This document shows positions 1 to 7,832 of a stretch of DNA of 64,000 bases, in pieces (within the stretch, counting starts at the first letter, position 1; each line of letters starts with the position of its first letter). The notes under the pieces were generated by a model. The model saw only the letters and a program-made list of their open reading frames with translations, had not been told where the DNA came from and did not search any database. The DNA is from CBDDKS01 sp965230335 (GTDB taxonomy: Bacteria > Pseudomonadota > Gammaproteobacteria > Enterobacterales > Kangiellaceae), in contig CBDDKS010000006.1 in NCBI GenBank assembly GCA_965230335.1, positions 1,860,001 through 1,924,000 on the forward strand, given 5' to 3'. Position numbers and translations under genes: made by a program.

Positions 1-1
1 T

Positions 2-553
2 ATCAAGGACAGAACATCCAGTCCAACATTTTTATCTGTTGAACTAGAAGATAATAAAACAGGGAAAAGAATTAACTTAATAGTGGACAATACATTATTT
101 TCTGGCTTTATTATGAGCTATTTAAAGCTTAGCTTTGAAGGTTATATTACTTTTATGATTAAAAATAAAGATGTTAGCATCAAAATATCATTCGATAAAT
201 TCAATACTTACCTTCTTTCTAAATTTGGTTCTATTAATAGTGCTAATAAATATCTAAGGGATAATTCTTATAACAAAGCGTATTCTTTAGATAAGTTTGG
301 AAGTAAAAATATTTATCAACTTCTCGATAAATATTTTTACTTTAAAGAAAAGTATAAAAAAGGATTTTTTAATTATGAGAAAAAGAATATAAATCCTGAT
401 GAGCCGGAATTTATTGCTATGTTAATTAATTGTGGTTGTATTGTCAAAAAAGGAGATGTGACTCCTTTTCTTATGGTTAGCTGCGCAAAAAATAAAAGTA
501 ACACTGGGCAGTCTGGTTTAAAAGGCAAACAAGAAACAGTAATAAAGAAATAA
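2..553 (+). CDS. Unrecognised protein, 5' end outside window
   Basis: I do not recognise this protein. The reading frame is open from base 2 to the TAA at 551-553, so the gene very probably begins upstream of the window; the GTG at 83 is only an internal possible start. The visible part is about 183 residues, rich in Lys, Asn, Phe and Tyr, with no signal peptide, membrane segment or catalytic motif that I can name. The region around residues 80-130 is strongly basic and aromatic. The tail is Ser/Gly/Lys rich and is encoded by DNA that includes one copy of a 14-15 bp direct repeat (506-520) found again just after the stop codon (558-571). A rho-independent terminator follows at 595-619. Its base composition is more AT-rich than the neighbouring rsmB, which could indicate accessory DNA, but this is inference. 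Confidence 0.55.
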   Translation: MKDRTSSPTFLSVELEDNKTGKRINLIVDNTLFSGFIMSYLKLSFEGYITFMIKNKDVSIKISFDKFNTYLLSKFGSINSANKYLRDNSYNKAYSLDKFGSKNIYQLLDKYFYFKEKYKKGFFNYEKKNINPDEPEFIAMLINCGCIVKKGDVTPFLMVSCAKNKSNTGQSGLKGKQETVIKK

Positions 554-594
554 TAATGGACAGTCTGGTTTTTAAAATTAAAAACCTTGCACTC

Positions 595-619
595 GCTTTT
601 AAAGAAGAAAAGCTTTTTT
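595..619 (+). terminator. Rho-independent terminator after the first gene
   Basis: The stem GCTTTT (595-600) pairs with AAAAGC (608-613) across a 7-nt loop and is followed at once by six T (614-619). It lies 41 bp past the stop of the first gene and 2 bp before the convergent end of rsmB. A second perfect palindrome, GGTTTTTAA/TTAAAAACC at 567-586, precedes it but has no T-run. Confidence 0.6.
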
Positions 620-621
620 CT

Positions 622-1953
622 TCAATGGTTTGAACTTGTTTTCTTTAGCAGTGCATAAAAAAAGCCATCATGCCAGGATGTAGGAAAAAGCTGAGTACCA
701 TATTTTGTATCCGTGATATTTGTGTCGGTCCAGGGTAATGTAATAGGAATCAGTTGCGCATTGGTCGTTTGTTTTAAGAAGGATTCAATCTGTTGTTGAT
801 TTTCATCAGGTAATATTGAACAGGTAGCATATAATAAATATCCATGAGGTTTGAGTAATGGCCAAAGGGCAGAAAGGAGTTGTTGCTGTTGTTTTTTGAG
901 GCGTTGAATATCAGAGTCTTTTCTATGTAATTTGATATCCGGTTGACGCCGAATAACGCCGGTTGCTGAGCATGGTGCATCCAATAAAATGGCATCATAA
1001 GTTTTTTTGATCTCACTTGGCCAGGTATCGGTTTGTGTGGCATCAAGTGTCAATACGTTAGCTTTTAAATGCAGACGATCCAGAGTTTCTGTAATTTTCT
1101 GAGCCCGTTGTTCGTCTTTATCCATAGCCGTCATGCGAATGTTGTGTTGTTCTAATAGGTGTGCTGTTTTGCCACCAGGTGCAGCACAGGCATCTAATAC
1201 ATGATCATCTTGTTTGACAGGTAAAATAGAAGCGGTCAATTGTGCTGATACATCCTGTACAGAAAATAAACCTGAATCAAACTCCGGGAGTTGATGAATG
1301 GGGCAGGCTTGTTTTAAACGTAAAGCATAAGGAATATGTGGATGTGGTTCAAACATGATTTGATGTTCAGAAAGTAATGTTTGCGCTGTTTTTGCTAATG
1401 GGTGACGTTGATTAACCCGCAGAATCATATCTGCCTGATTGTGTAATTGTTCTGCAATGTTTTGCCACAATGTGGGCCAGGCTTTTTGTAATCTTAATAT
1501 CAGCCATTCTGGTAGCTGAAAGCGAACTGATAGAGGAAGCTGTTCTTTTTTTTCGTTATTCTTTTTTTCCTGCTGATTATTTCTTTGTGCTTGTCGAAGA
1601 ATAGCGTTGACTAATTTACTGGCCCAGGCTTTTTTTAAATGTCGGGTTGCTTCAACGCTTTCAGAAATGGCTGCATGAGGTGCAGTGTTCAGATAAATCA
1701 GTTGGTAAAGGCCAAGTAACAAGAGTGCATGGATATCCTGATCTTTGGGTTTAAGAGGTTTGGATAACAACTGACTCAGTTGCCATGATAGCGGTTCATA
1801 ATAACGGCATACACCAAATAAACAATGTTGAGCAAAGGCTCTATCACGACTGTCTTCAATAATGTTTGGTAGCGTGGGAGTTATTTGGTTAAGAGAGCGT
1901 CCATTTAAAACCTGTTTAAATAAGCGCGCGATTTGTGTACGAAGTTGTGACAT
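622..1953 (-). CDS. rsmB: 16S rRNA (cytosine-967-C5)-methyltransferase RsmB
   Basis: Cytosolic SAM-dependent enzyme that methylates C5 of C967 in 16S rRNA. The 443-residue length is close to the roughly 430 usual for the family. Residues 1-130 form the NusB-like RNA-binding domain, and residues 240-440 the Rossmann methyltransferase. Visible motifs are the SAM loop LDACAAPGGKT (253-263), DAPCSATG (325-332) with one catalytic cysteine at 328, and YATCS (375-379) with the second cysteine at 378, the two-cysteine signature of RNA m5C methyltransferases. A Lys/Asn/Gln-rich stretch (residues 123-138) looks like a small insertion between the two domains. It is the last gene of the minus-strand def-fmt-rsmB operon, 38 bp after fmt, a conserved order in gammaproteobacteria. 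Confidence 0.96.
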   Translation of the reverse strand: MSQLRTQIARLFKQVLNGRSLNQITPTLPNIIEDSRDRAFAQHCLFGVCRYYEPLSWQLSQLLSKPLKPKDQDIHALLLLGLYQLIYLNTAPHAAISESVEATRHLKKAWASKLVNAILRQAQRNNQQEKKNNEKKEQLPLSVRFQLPEWLILRLQKAWPTLWQNIAEQLHNQADMILRVNQRHPLAKTAQTLLSEHQIMFEPHPHIPYALRLKQACPIHQLPEFDSGLFSVQDVSAQLTASILPVKQDDHVLDACAAPGGKTAHLLEQHNIRMTAMDKDEQRAQKITETLDRLHLKANVLTLDATQTDTWPSEIKKTYDAILLDAPCSATGVIRRQPDIKLHRKDSDIQRLKKQQQQLLSALWPLLKPHGYLLYATCSILPDENQQQIESFLKQTTNAQLIPITLPWTDTNITDTKYGTQLFPTSWHDGFFYALLKKTSSNH

Positions 1954-1991
1954 ACAAAAAAGAAGTGATGACTATTCAGGATTCAAGTGAA

Positions 1992-2996
1992 CTAAGAAGG
2001 TAATAATGATCGACCCACTTCAAACCAGTGACTTTTTGAGTTGAGCAAATCCTGTACGTGCATACGGCGACTGCCAGGCGGTTGTAGTTCGGTTAAACGA
2101 AGACGACCAGGAGAACAGGCAACATCGATGCCGTCTTTACTGGTTTGTAGTATATGGCCAGCGGGTGCAGCAGTATCTTCTGCATCAATTAATTGGGCCT
2201 GCCATACTCTGACCGGGTTGTCTTCGATATGAAAAAAGGCAACGGGCCAACTGTTAAAGGCTCTGATTTTGCGTTCGATGTCTCTGGCTGGGGTTTTCCA
2301 GTTAATCAGAGCGTCAGATTTATTTAATTTGTGCGCATAGCAGGTATTGTCATTGGATTGCGCTCGAGGTTTTTGTGTGGCAGCGGCAATAATAGGTAGC
2401 TGCTTTAAGAGTGCTTCAGCCCCCAGTTTGGCCAATTTATCATGCAAGCTGTTGCCAGTATCCTGTGCATCGATGGGAATGCTGTGGCTGGACCAAACAG
2501 GGCCGGTATCCAGTCCTTTATCCATTTGCATAATACACACGCCAGTATGGGCATCTCCCGCTTCTATCGCTCTTTGGATGGGTGCTGCACCACGCCATCT
2601 TGGCAATAATGAGGCATGTACGTTAATACAGCCCAGTCGTGGAATGTTTAATACTTTTTCTGGGATGAGTAAACCGTAGGCAACCACAATCATGAGATCA
2701 GCCTGATAAGCCTGGAGAGTGGCTTGTATGGTTTCACTTTTCAGGGTTTCCGGTTGCTCAATGGGTAAGTCATGTTCCAATGCTAAAGATTTAACCGGAC
2801 TCCATTGCTGCTTTTTACCTCTTCCTGCCGGGCGATCAGGTTGTGTGTAAACACTAACTATATTATGGCCAGATTCAACTAAAGCTTTGAGGCAGATAGC
2901 TGCGAAATCAGGTGTGCCGGCAAAAATAATACGACATTCTTTTGAAAGTGGATCGTGCAGATTGTGTTCTTGAACTTGAGGTGGAACATCATTCAT
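1992..2996 (-). CDS. fmt: Methionyl-tRNA formyltransferase
   Basis: Transfers a formyl group from 10-formyl-tetrahydrofolate to Met-tRNA(fMet) before translation initiation. The protein is 334 residues, with the folate-binding formyltransferase fold up to about residue 210 and the OB-like tRNA-binding domain after it. The catalytic motif NVHASLLP is at 125-132 (Asn125, His127), with the conserved Asp163 in QMDKGLDTGPV; these correspond to Asn106, His108 and Asp144 of the E. coli enzyme with a constant offset of 19. The first 20 residues before CRIIFAGTPDFA are therefore an N-terminal extension over the usual start; no internal Met offers a shorter version. The ATG overlaps the def stop codon (ATGA at 2993-2996), so translation of the two is probably coupled. 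Confidence 0.97.
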   Translation of the reverse strand: MNDVPPQVQEHNLHDPLSKECRIIFAGTPDFAAICLKALVESGHNIVSVYTQPDRPAGRGKKQQWSPVKSLALEHDLPIEQPETLKSETIQATLQAYQADLMIVVAYGLLIPEKVLNIPRLGCINVHASLLPRWRGAAPIQRAIEAGDAHTGVCIMQMDKGLDTGPVWSSHSIPIDAQDTGNSLHDKLAKLGAEALLKQLPIIAAATQKPRAQSNDNTCYAHKLNKSDALINWKTPARDIERKIRAFNSWPVAFFHIEDNPVRVWQAQLIDAEDTAAPAGHILQTSKDGIDVACSPGRLRLTELQPPGSRRMHVQDLLNSKSHWFEVGRSLLPS

Positions 2997-3490
2997 GATT
3001 TTTTGAGCTTTTGTAATTTTTTTCTAATCCGATTTTTTTTTAAAGAAGAGAGATAGTCTACAAAGAGCTTGCCAGCAAGGTGATCCATCTCATGCTGGAT
3101 ACAGACGGCCAAAAGCTCATCGGCTTCCAGAGTGAATTTTTTACCTTCTCTATCTAATGCTTCAATGGTAATTTGTTGAGCGCGCTCAACTTTTGCATAG
3201 ACCCCCGGAAAAGATAAACAACCTTCTTCCATCACCTCAACACCTGATTTTGAAATAACTTCAGGGTTAATAAGTACTAACGGACTATTGTTGTCTTCAG
3301 AGACATCCATAACAATCAATTGCTGATGGATATCAACCTGAGTTGCTGCCAGACCAATACCCGGTGCTGCGTACATAGTTTCGAACATATCGTCAATATG
3401 TTGTTGTATTTCAGGGCCAAAATGGTTGATTGGTTTGGCTTTTGTACGTAATCTGGGGTCTGGATATTCAAGAATATTGAGTTTTGCCAT
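2993..3490 (-). CDS. def: Peptide deformylase
   Basis: Metalloenzyme that removes the N-formyl group from nascent proteins, the partner activity of Fmt, encoded next door. All three family motifs are present: GIGLAATQ (residues 44-51), EGCLS (89-93, metal-ligand Cys91) and HEMDH (133-137, ligands His133 and His137 with catalytic Glu134). The 165-residue length fits type 1 deformylases; the C-terminus is Lys-rich. It is first in the minus-strand operon. The divergent gap of 153 bp to the LysM gene must carry the promoters for both directions. The stop codon overlaps the fmt start by four bases. Confidence 0.97.
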   Translation of the reverse strand: MAKLNILEYPDPRLRTKAKPINHFGPEIQQHIDDMFETMYAAPGIGLAATQVDIHQQLIVMDVSEDNNSPLVLINPEVISKSGVEVMEEGCLSFPGVYAKVERAQQITIEALDREGKKFTLEADELLAVCIQHEMDHLAGKLFVDYLSSLKKNRIRKKLQKLKKS

Positions 3491-3643
3491 ACAAACTGTG
3501 ATCCTGATTCTAGTAAAAATGACAGTTTTGCTGCTAAGATTAGGATGATACTGAAAAAAGTGGTCAAAATGCTAGTTATTTCCACTGTAATATAATGGTA
3601 TTTGATTTCGTCAAATCCACCCGTAATTAAGGGAACAACAAAG

Positions 3644-4741
3644 ATGAAAAAGCTAATTATAACGTTAATAACGACTTTTTATGTCGGATTGCTATCCATC
3701 AGCGCTTATGCCGTTGAGTTAAAAGCGCAGCATCCAGAATTTCATGTGGTTAAAGAAGGAGACACACTCTGGGATATATCAGGGATGTTTTTGAGAGATC
3801 CCTGGTTGTGGCCGGAAATCTGGCATGTGAATGAACAGATTGATAACCCTCATTTAATTTATCCTGGTGATGTTTTGGCTTTGGTTTATATCGATGGCCA
3901 GCCCAGGATTATCAAGCGCCGTTCTGGTAAAGGTGGTTTGGTTAAATTATCACCACAAATCAGAGAAGTATCGCGAGGTTCTGCCATTACTACATTGCCA
4001 TTGGATGTGATTCAGCCATTTTTGGTGGGTGCCAGAGTTGTGACAGATGAACAGTTTAAAAAGTCCCCTTATGTGATTGCTGGTGAAGAAGGTCGTTTGA
4101 TCAATGCTTCTGGTCATAAAGTCTATATTCGAGGCGTTATTGATGAAGCAGAAACAAAGTTTACTTTTTTCCGTCGTGGTGAAGAATATATTGACCCGGA
4201 TACAGGAGAATCACTGGGCATCGAAGCTATACATCTGGCAACAGGCGTTAAAATACGCAATGGTGATCCGGCCACTATCCGAATAAAGACCTCTGTTTCT
4301 GAAGTATTAAAAGGTGATAAAGCTTGGTTTAGCCAGGAAGATCAGCTAAAACCTTATTATTTCCCTCATGCACCGGATAAAGATATTGATGCCTCTATCA
4401 TCTCAGTTTACAATGGTGTTGTACAAATTGGTCAATACGATGTTGTGGTTCTTAATCGTGGAGAACGGGAGGGGCTGGAAGTGGGTCATGTACTGAGTGT
4501 TTTTCAAAGGGGAGGTGAAGTGGTTGATGAATTTGCAAAAGAAAATAATAATGTAAAAAAACAAAAAGGCTTTAAAGGATTTATGAACAGGCTTACCGGT
4601 AAAAAACAAAAAGTCACCTTACCTGATGAAGAAGCTGGAAAGCTGATGATATTTCGTACCTTTGAGAAAGTCAGTTTAGGATTGGTTTTGGAAGCACGGC
4701 GACCATTACATATACTGGATAAAGCAAAAACACCTTATTGA
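3644..4741 (+). CDS. LysM-domain protein, secreted
   Basis: A Sec signal peptide (about residues 1-23, hydrophobic core then AYA) is followed by one LysM peptidoglycan-binding domain (about 33-80, with EGDTLWDIS and NPHLIYPGDVL). The remaining 280 residues match no domain I can name but resemble the long tail of the LysM proteins encoded before dprA in many gammaproteobacteria. The C-terminal third is Lys-rich around residues 300-325. I chose the ATG at 3644 because it begins the signal peptide and has AAGGGA upstream; an in-frame TTG at 3602 would add 14 residues with no function. The gene is divergent from def and 111 bp upstream of dprA. A role in cell-wall binding follows from the domain; the exact function is unknown. 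Confidence 0.85.
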   Translation: MKKLIITLITTFYVGLLSISAYAVELKAQHPEFHVVKEGDTLWDISGMFLRDPWLWPEIWHVNEQIDNPHLIYPGDVLALVYIDGQPRIIKRRSGKGGLVKLSPQIREVSRGSAITTLPLDVIQPFLVGARVVTDEQFKKSPYVIAGEEGRLINASGHKVYIRGVIDEAETKFTFFRRGEEYIDPDTGESLGIEAIHLATGVKIRNGDPATIRIKTSVSEVLKGDKAWFSQEDQLKPYYFPHAPDKDIDASIISVYNGVVQIGQYDVVVLNRGEREGLEVGHVLSVFQRGGEVVDEFAKENNNVKKQKGFKGFMNRLTGKKQKVTLPDEEAGKLMIFRTFEKVSLGLVLEARRPLHILDKAKTPY

Positions 4742-4852
4742 TTTAATAAGGAGAAACTCAACTATGTATTGGGCAACAAAAAGAGCCTGAGAAGGCTTTC
4801 ATAACGCGGCTCAACACAGCAAACAAACAGGCTATATTTAGGAGGCTCAGGG

Positions 4853-5998
4853 ATGAACCCAAACTCTTCTCTTGTTTATTGGTTACACTTTTCAAAAATC
4901 CATAATGTGGGTTGGGCGAGTGTTCAGAAATTGATACAGCACTTTGGCAGTATGGAAGCTATTTTTTCATCTTCTGTCACTGATTTATGTCAGCTGGGGT
5001 TGTCACAATCCATAGCTGAACAATGTATTTCCATGGATGAATCTGCACTGGAAAAAGATTTAACCTGGTTACAAGCAGCACCTGATCATCATATTATTTG
5101 TCCTGATGATGTCAGTTATCCCCGTTTATTAAAAGAAACCGCTTCTCCTCCTTTGGTGTTATATGCGTTTGGGGAAAAGAGTTGGCTACATACACCACAA
5201 ATTGCTGTTGTCGGTAGTCGTAACCCAACATCATCGGGACGAGAATTAACCTATGATTTTGCTCGAGCTTTGGCAGAGCAAGGCATTACTATCACTTCAG
5301 GGCTGGCTTTGGGGATTGATGGTATTGCACATCAGGCTGCTTTGGATGCAGGTATGGGGACTATTGCTGTTGCAGGTACGGGGTTAGATCGTGTTTATCC
5401 CGCAAGACATCAATCATTGGCAAAGACGATAGCCGAAAAAGGACTGCTTATTTCAGAACTGCCATTGGGTACGGGTGTGCGTGGCACACATTTTCCTCGA
5501 CGTAATCGAATTATTTCTGGATTAAGTCTGGGGGTTTTAGTGATTGAAGCAGCTATAAAAAGTGGATCACTGATTACCGCATTACAGGCCACTGATATTG
5601 GCAGAGATGTTTTTGCGGTACCGGGGTCGATTCATAATCCTTTGTCTAAAGGCTGTCATGCTTTGATTAAACAAGGCGCTTACCTTGTAGAAACTCTGGA
5701 TGATATTTTTGAACAACTTGGATGGCAATCAAAATTACCATTACAGAACAAAGGGCGATCACAGACAAATGAATCATCACAGACAAAAGAGCTAGGGGAT
5801 GCTCAGACGTCTCTATGGAATGCTCTTAACGAAGAGGATAAACAACTACTATCAGCTATTGATTATTCGTCAACATCGCTGGATGTTATTGTAGAACGGA
5901 CACAAAAAAACATCTCTGAAGTTTCTGCAAAATTACTGGCTTTAGAACTGGATGGTTGGGTAGCTTCGGTTGCTGGAGGTTATCAGAGAAAGAAATAA
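4853..5998 (+). CDS. dprA: DNA-processing protein DprA (Smf)
   Basis: Cytosolic single-strand DNA-binding protein that loads RecA on incoming DNA during natural transformation. At 381 residues it matches the usual length. The N-terminal helical SAM-like part (1-100) is followed by the Rossmann-like core (about 115-325), with IAVVGSRNPTSSGRELTYDF, TSGLALGIDGIAHQAAL, GTGLDRVYPARH, the FPRRNRIISGLS motif and VFAVPGS. The C-terminal 55 residues look like the winged-helix domain. A Gln/Ser/Thr-rich linker (residues 300-325) separates the core from it. A strong ribosome binding site GGAGG (4841-4845) decides the start. No other competence gene lies in the window, so competence itself is not shown. 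Confidence 0.95.
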   Translation: MNPNSSLVYWLHFSKIHNVGWASVQKLIQHFGSMEAIFSSSVTDLCQLGLSQSIAEQCISMDESALEKDLTWLQAAPDHHIICPDDVSYPRLLKETASPPLVLYAFGEKSWLHTPQIAVVGSRNPTSSGRELTYDFARALAEQGITITSGLALGIDGIAHQAALDAGMGTIAVAGTGLDRVYPARHQSLAKTIAEKGLLISELPLGTGVRGTHFPRRNRIISGLSLGVLVIEAAIKSGSLITALQATDIGRDVFAVPGSIHNPLSKGCHALIKQGAYLVETLDDIFEQLGWQSKLPLQNKGRSQTNESSQTKELGDAQTSLWNALNEEDKQLLSAIDYSSTSLDVIVERTQKNISEVSAKLLALELDGWVASVAGGYQRKK

Positions 5999-6121
5999 AT
6001 TCTGTTTAAATATTATTTCAGAGTGTAATAAAAACGTCGCATTTAAATGATAATCTCATTGACGCTTTAGTGTTTAAGGCATTTCCAATTGATTTTTTTA
6101 AAAACATTTGAGGTTAAGATT

Positions 6122-7630
6122 ATGATGATTCAACGGTTATTTTTTACATTTCTACTACTCTGTTCTACCCAAACTTTTGCATTAACACCTGCAGATTTGC
6201 CGGCAGATATTGAAATTCGTATTTCTGGATCTTCTTCGCAAGATAAAGTGTTAAAGTTTGCGATTGAAAGACTTTGTGTTAACTCTTTGCATATTTATAA
6301 AGATATTTCTGATCCTTTGCTCCCTGGTAAAAATTATACTTCATATTTTTGTGAAATGAATGAAACTGCTGGTGTCGAAAGCACACCAATAATAAAAGTA
6401 TTAATTCATAAACGCTCATCTGGTGGTTCGGGTTTCGGTGTACAACCGATAGCTGATTCTGTGAGTATTGAAGGCATGGTTATTAACAATGGTAATTGTT
6501 CATTGGTTTCTACAAATGAGTATGAATGTAGCACTTCGAATCCGGGCGATTTAATTTCTTCTGTCTATGATGCAGGTATTTCAGATGTTGAACCATCATT
6601 ATTTGTTGGTTCTAATGTACCAGCAGGTTTAGTGCCAATGACACCTTCTCGATTAAGTCAACTTGATGTGATACATATGAATGCACTTATTTTTGGTATC
6701 CCTGTGACTAAAGCTTTTTATGAAGCTTTACAAGAAATTCAGGGATTATCTGTGGGTTCAACTCTTGAAAAAGATATGCCATCATTACGAAAGTCAACGG
6801 TGTATTCATTATTTGCAGGTGGTCTGACAAACTGGAACGATATTAAAGTTGATGATGGTGCTGGTAATATAATTGGTTTAGCTGATTTTCCTTTTTCGAT
6901 AGCAAGTGCTCCTGCATTCGACACTATTGCATCGTTTAGTAATCCATTGGTACATATTTGTCGCCGTACTTTTGGCTCTGGTGCCCAGGCACAGTTTAAT
7001 GTAAAGTTTGCCAATGTTCCTTGTAGTCCAACAGCATCACCTCCAACTACAGCATCCAATCCTATTGTTGGACCAATTGTTCAACAAAACTCTACATCAT
7101 TCGATATGACAAAGTGTTTACAGGATAAGCAAGTAGCAAACAAATGGGCTTTAGGTATACATAGTTTGGAAAATCATGATCCTTCATTTCGTTATATTAA
7201 AATTGATGGTGTAGCACCAACTGTTAAAAATGTAGCTAATAATCTCTATTTTGATTGGGTTGAGACTAATTTATTATTTAGAAAAATTGGAACTGTAAAT
7301 GCTCTTTCTCCAGGGAAAGCTAAGATACTGTTACCTATGGGTTTGAAATTGTCAAGATCATTTGATTTGGCATCTTTTAATACCATATCATTAACTACAG
7401 ATTTTATAGATTCAATGCCTTCAGATGTTGATTCGGGTTCTTATTTAGCTCTTAATAATAATGGGCCATATCCCAATTCCCCAAACATTCCACATTTAAA
7501 ATTTAATCCTGTTTTGACGGCTACCCATGCTTTTTCCGGGATTCAAAATTCATGTTCTATTCCGGTCATTAATATTCAATCAGGTTTAGGAGCATGGAAA
7601 TTTGACTTCTCTTCTGGTAGTGGTCTATAA
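6122..7630 (+). CDS. Secreted PstS-like substrate-binding protein, orphan
   Basis: A signal peptide (MMIQRLFFTFLLLCSTQTFA) is followed by a mature protein of about 480 residues. The segment SLFAGGLTNWNDIKV and the later CRRTFGSGAQAQFN resemble the conserved loop and the RxxGSG phosphate/anion-binding segment of PstS-type periplasmic binding proteins, so a type 2 periplasmic-binding fold is likely. It has about eight cysteines in the mature part, far more than is typical, so disulfides are likely. There is no ABC permease or ATPase nearby; it stands alone between dprA and the TPS locus, ending in a strong hairpin. The ATG at 6122 or 6125 is chosen because GAGGTTAAG precedes it and the signal peptide begins there; the TTG at 6089 is less likely. 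Ligand unknown. Confidence 0.6.
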   Translation: MMIQRLFFTFLLLCSTQTFALTPADLPADIEIRISGSSSQDKVLKFAIERLCVNSLHIYKDISDPLLPGKNYTSYFCEMNETAGVESTPIIKVLIHKRSSGGSGFGVQPIADSVSIEGMVINNGNCSLVSTNEYECSTSNPGDLISSVYDAGISDVEPSLFVGSNVPAGLVPMTPSRLSQLDVIHMNALIFGIPVTKAFYEALQEIQGLSVGSTLEKDMPSLRKSTVYSLFAGGLTNWNDIKVDDGAGNIIGLADFPFSIASAPAFDTIASFSNPLVHICRRTFGSGAQAQFNVKFANVPCSPTASPPTTASNPIVGPIVQQNSTSFDMTKCLQDKQVANKWALGIHSLENHDPSFRYIKIDGVAPTVKNVANNLYFDWVETNLLFRKIGTVNALSPGKAKILLPMGLKLSRSFDLASFNTISLTTDFIDSMPSDVDSGSYLALNNNGPYPNSPNIPHLKFNPVLTATHAFSGIQNSCSIPVINIQSGLGAWKFDFSSGSGL

Positions 7631-7644
7631 AAAAATCAAATACA

Positions 7645-7680
7645 ATATAGAATGGGTATCATTAGATACCCATTCTATAT
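7645..7680. terminator. Perfect 16-bp hairpin after the binding protein
   Basis: ATATAGAATGGGTATC (7645-7660) is followed by a 4-nt loop and its exact reverse complement (7665-7680). It begins 14 bp after the stop codon. There is no T-run, so it may act as a terminator in either direction or as an RNA 3' end stabiliser. Confidence 0.5.
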
Positions 7681-7832
7681 ATGTCAACATGACAGATATT
7701 GATTTTTGAATATGGAGCATAATATTAACTGCAAATTTAATTCTTACTGAGATTTTACATAAAAGTGTCAACTCTTTGTCATATTTATCCGCTATTTTCC
7801 CAGTCTATTTTGCCTAAGAAAAAGAAATCGTT

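Noticed and set aside
506..571. Direct repeat GG(G/A)CAGTCTGGTTT around the end of the first gene as an attachment site
   Set aside because: No integrase or tRNA gene is near, and one copy is inside a coding frame; recorded only as a repeat.
4764..4790. 8-codon ORF with a good AAGGAG site before dprA
   Set aside because: Too short, no regulatory codon bias and no alternative hairpins with a T-run; most likely chance.
6042..6060. Fur-box-like AAATGATAATCTCATT upstream of the PstS-like gene
   Set aside because: Only the first half resembles the Fur consensus; the second half matches poorly.
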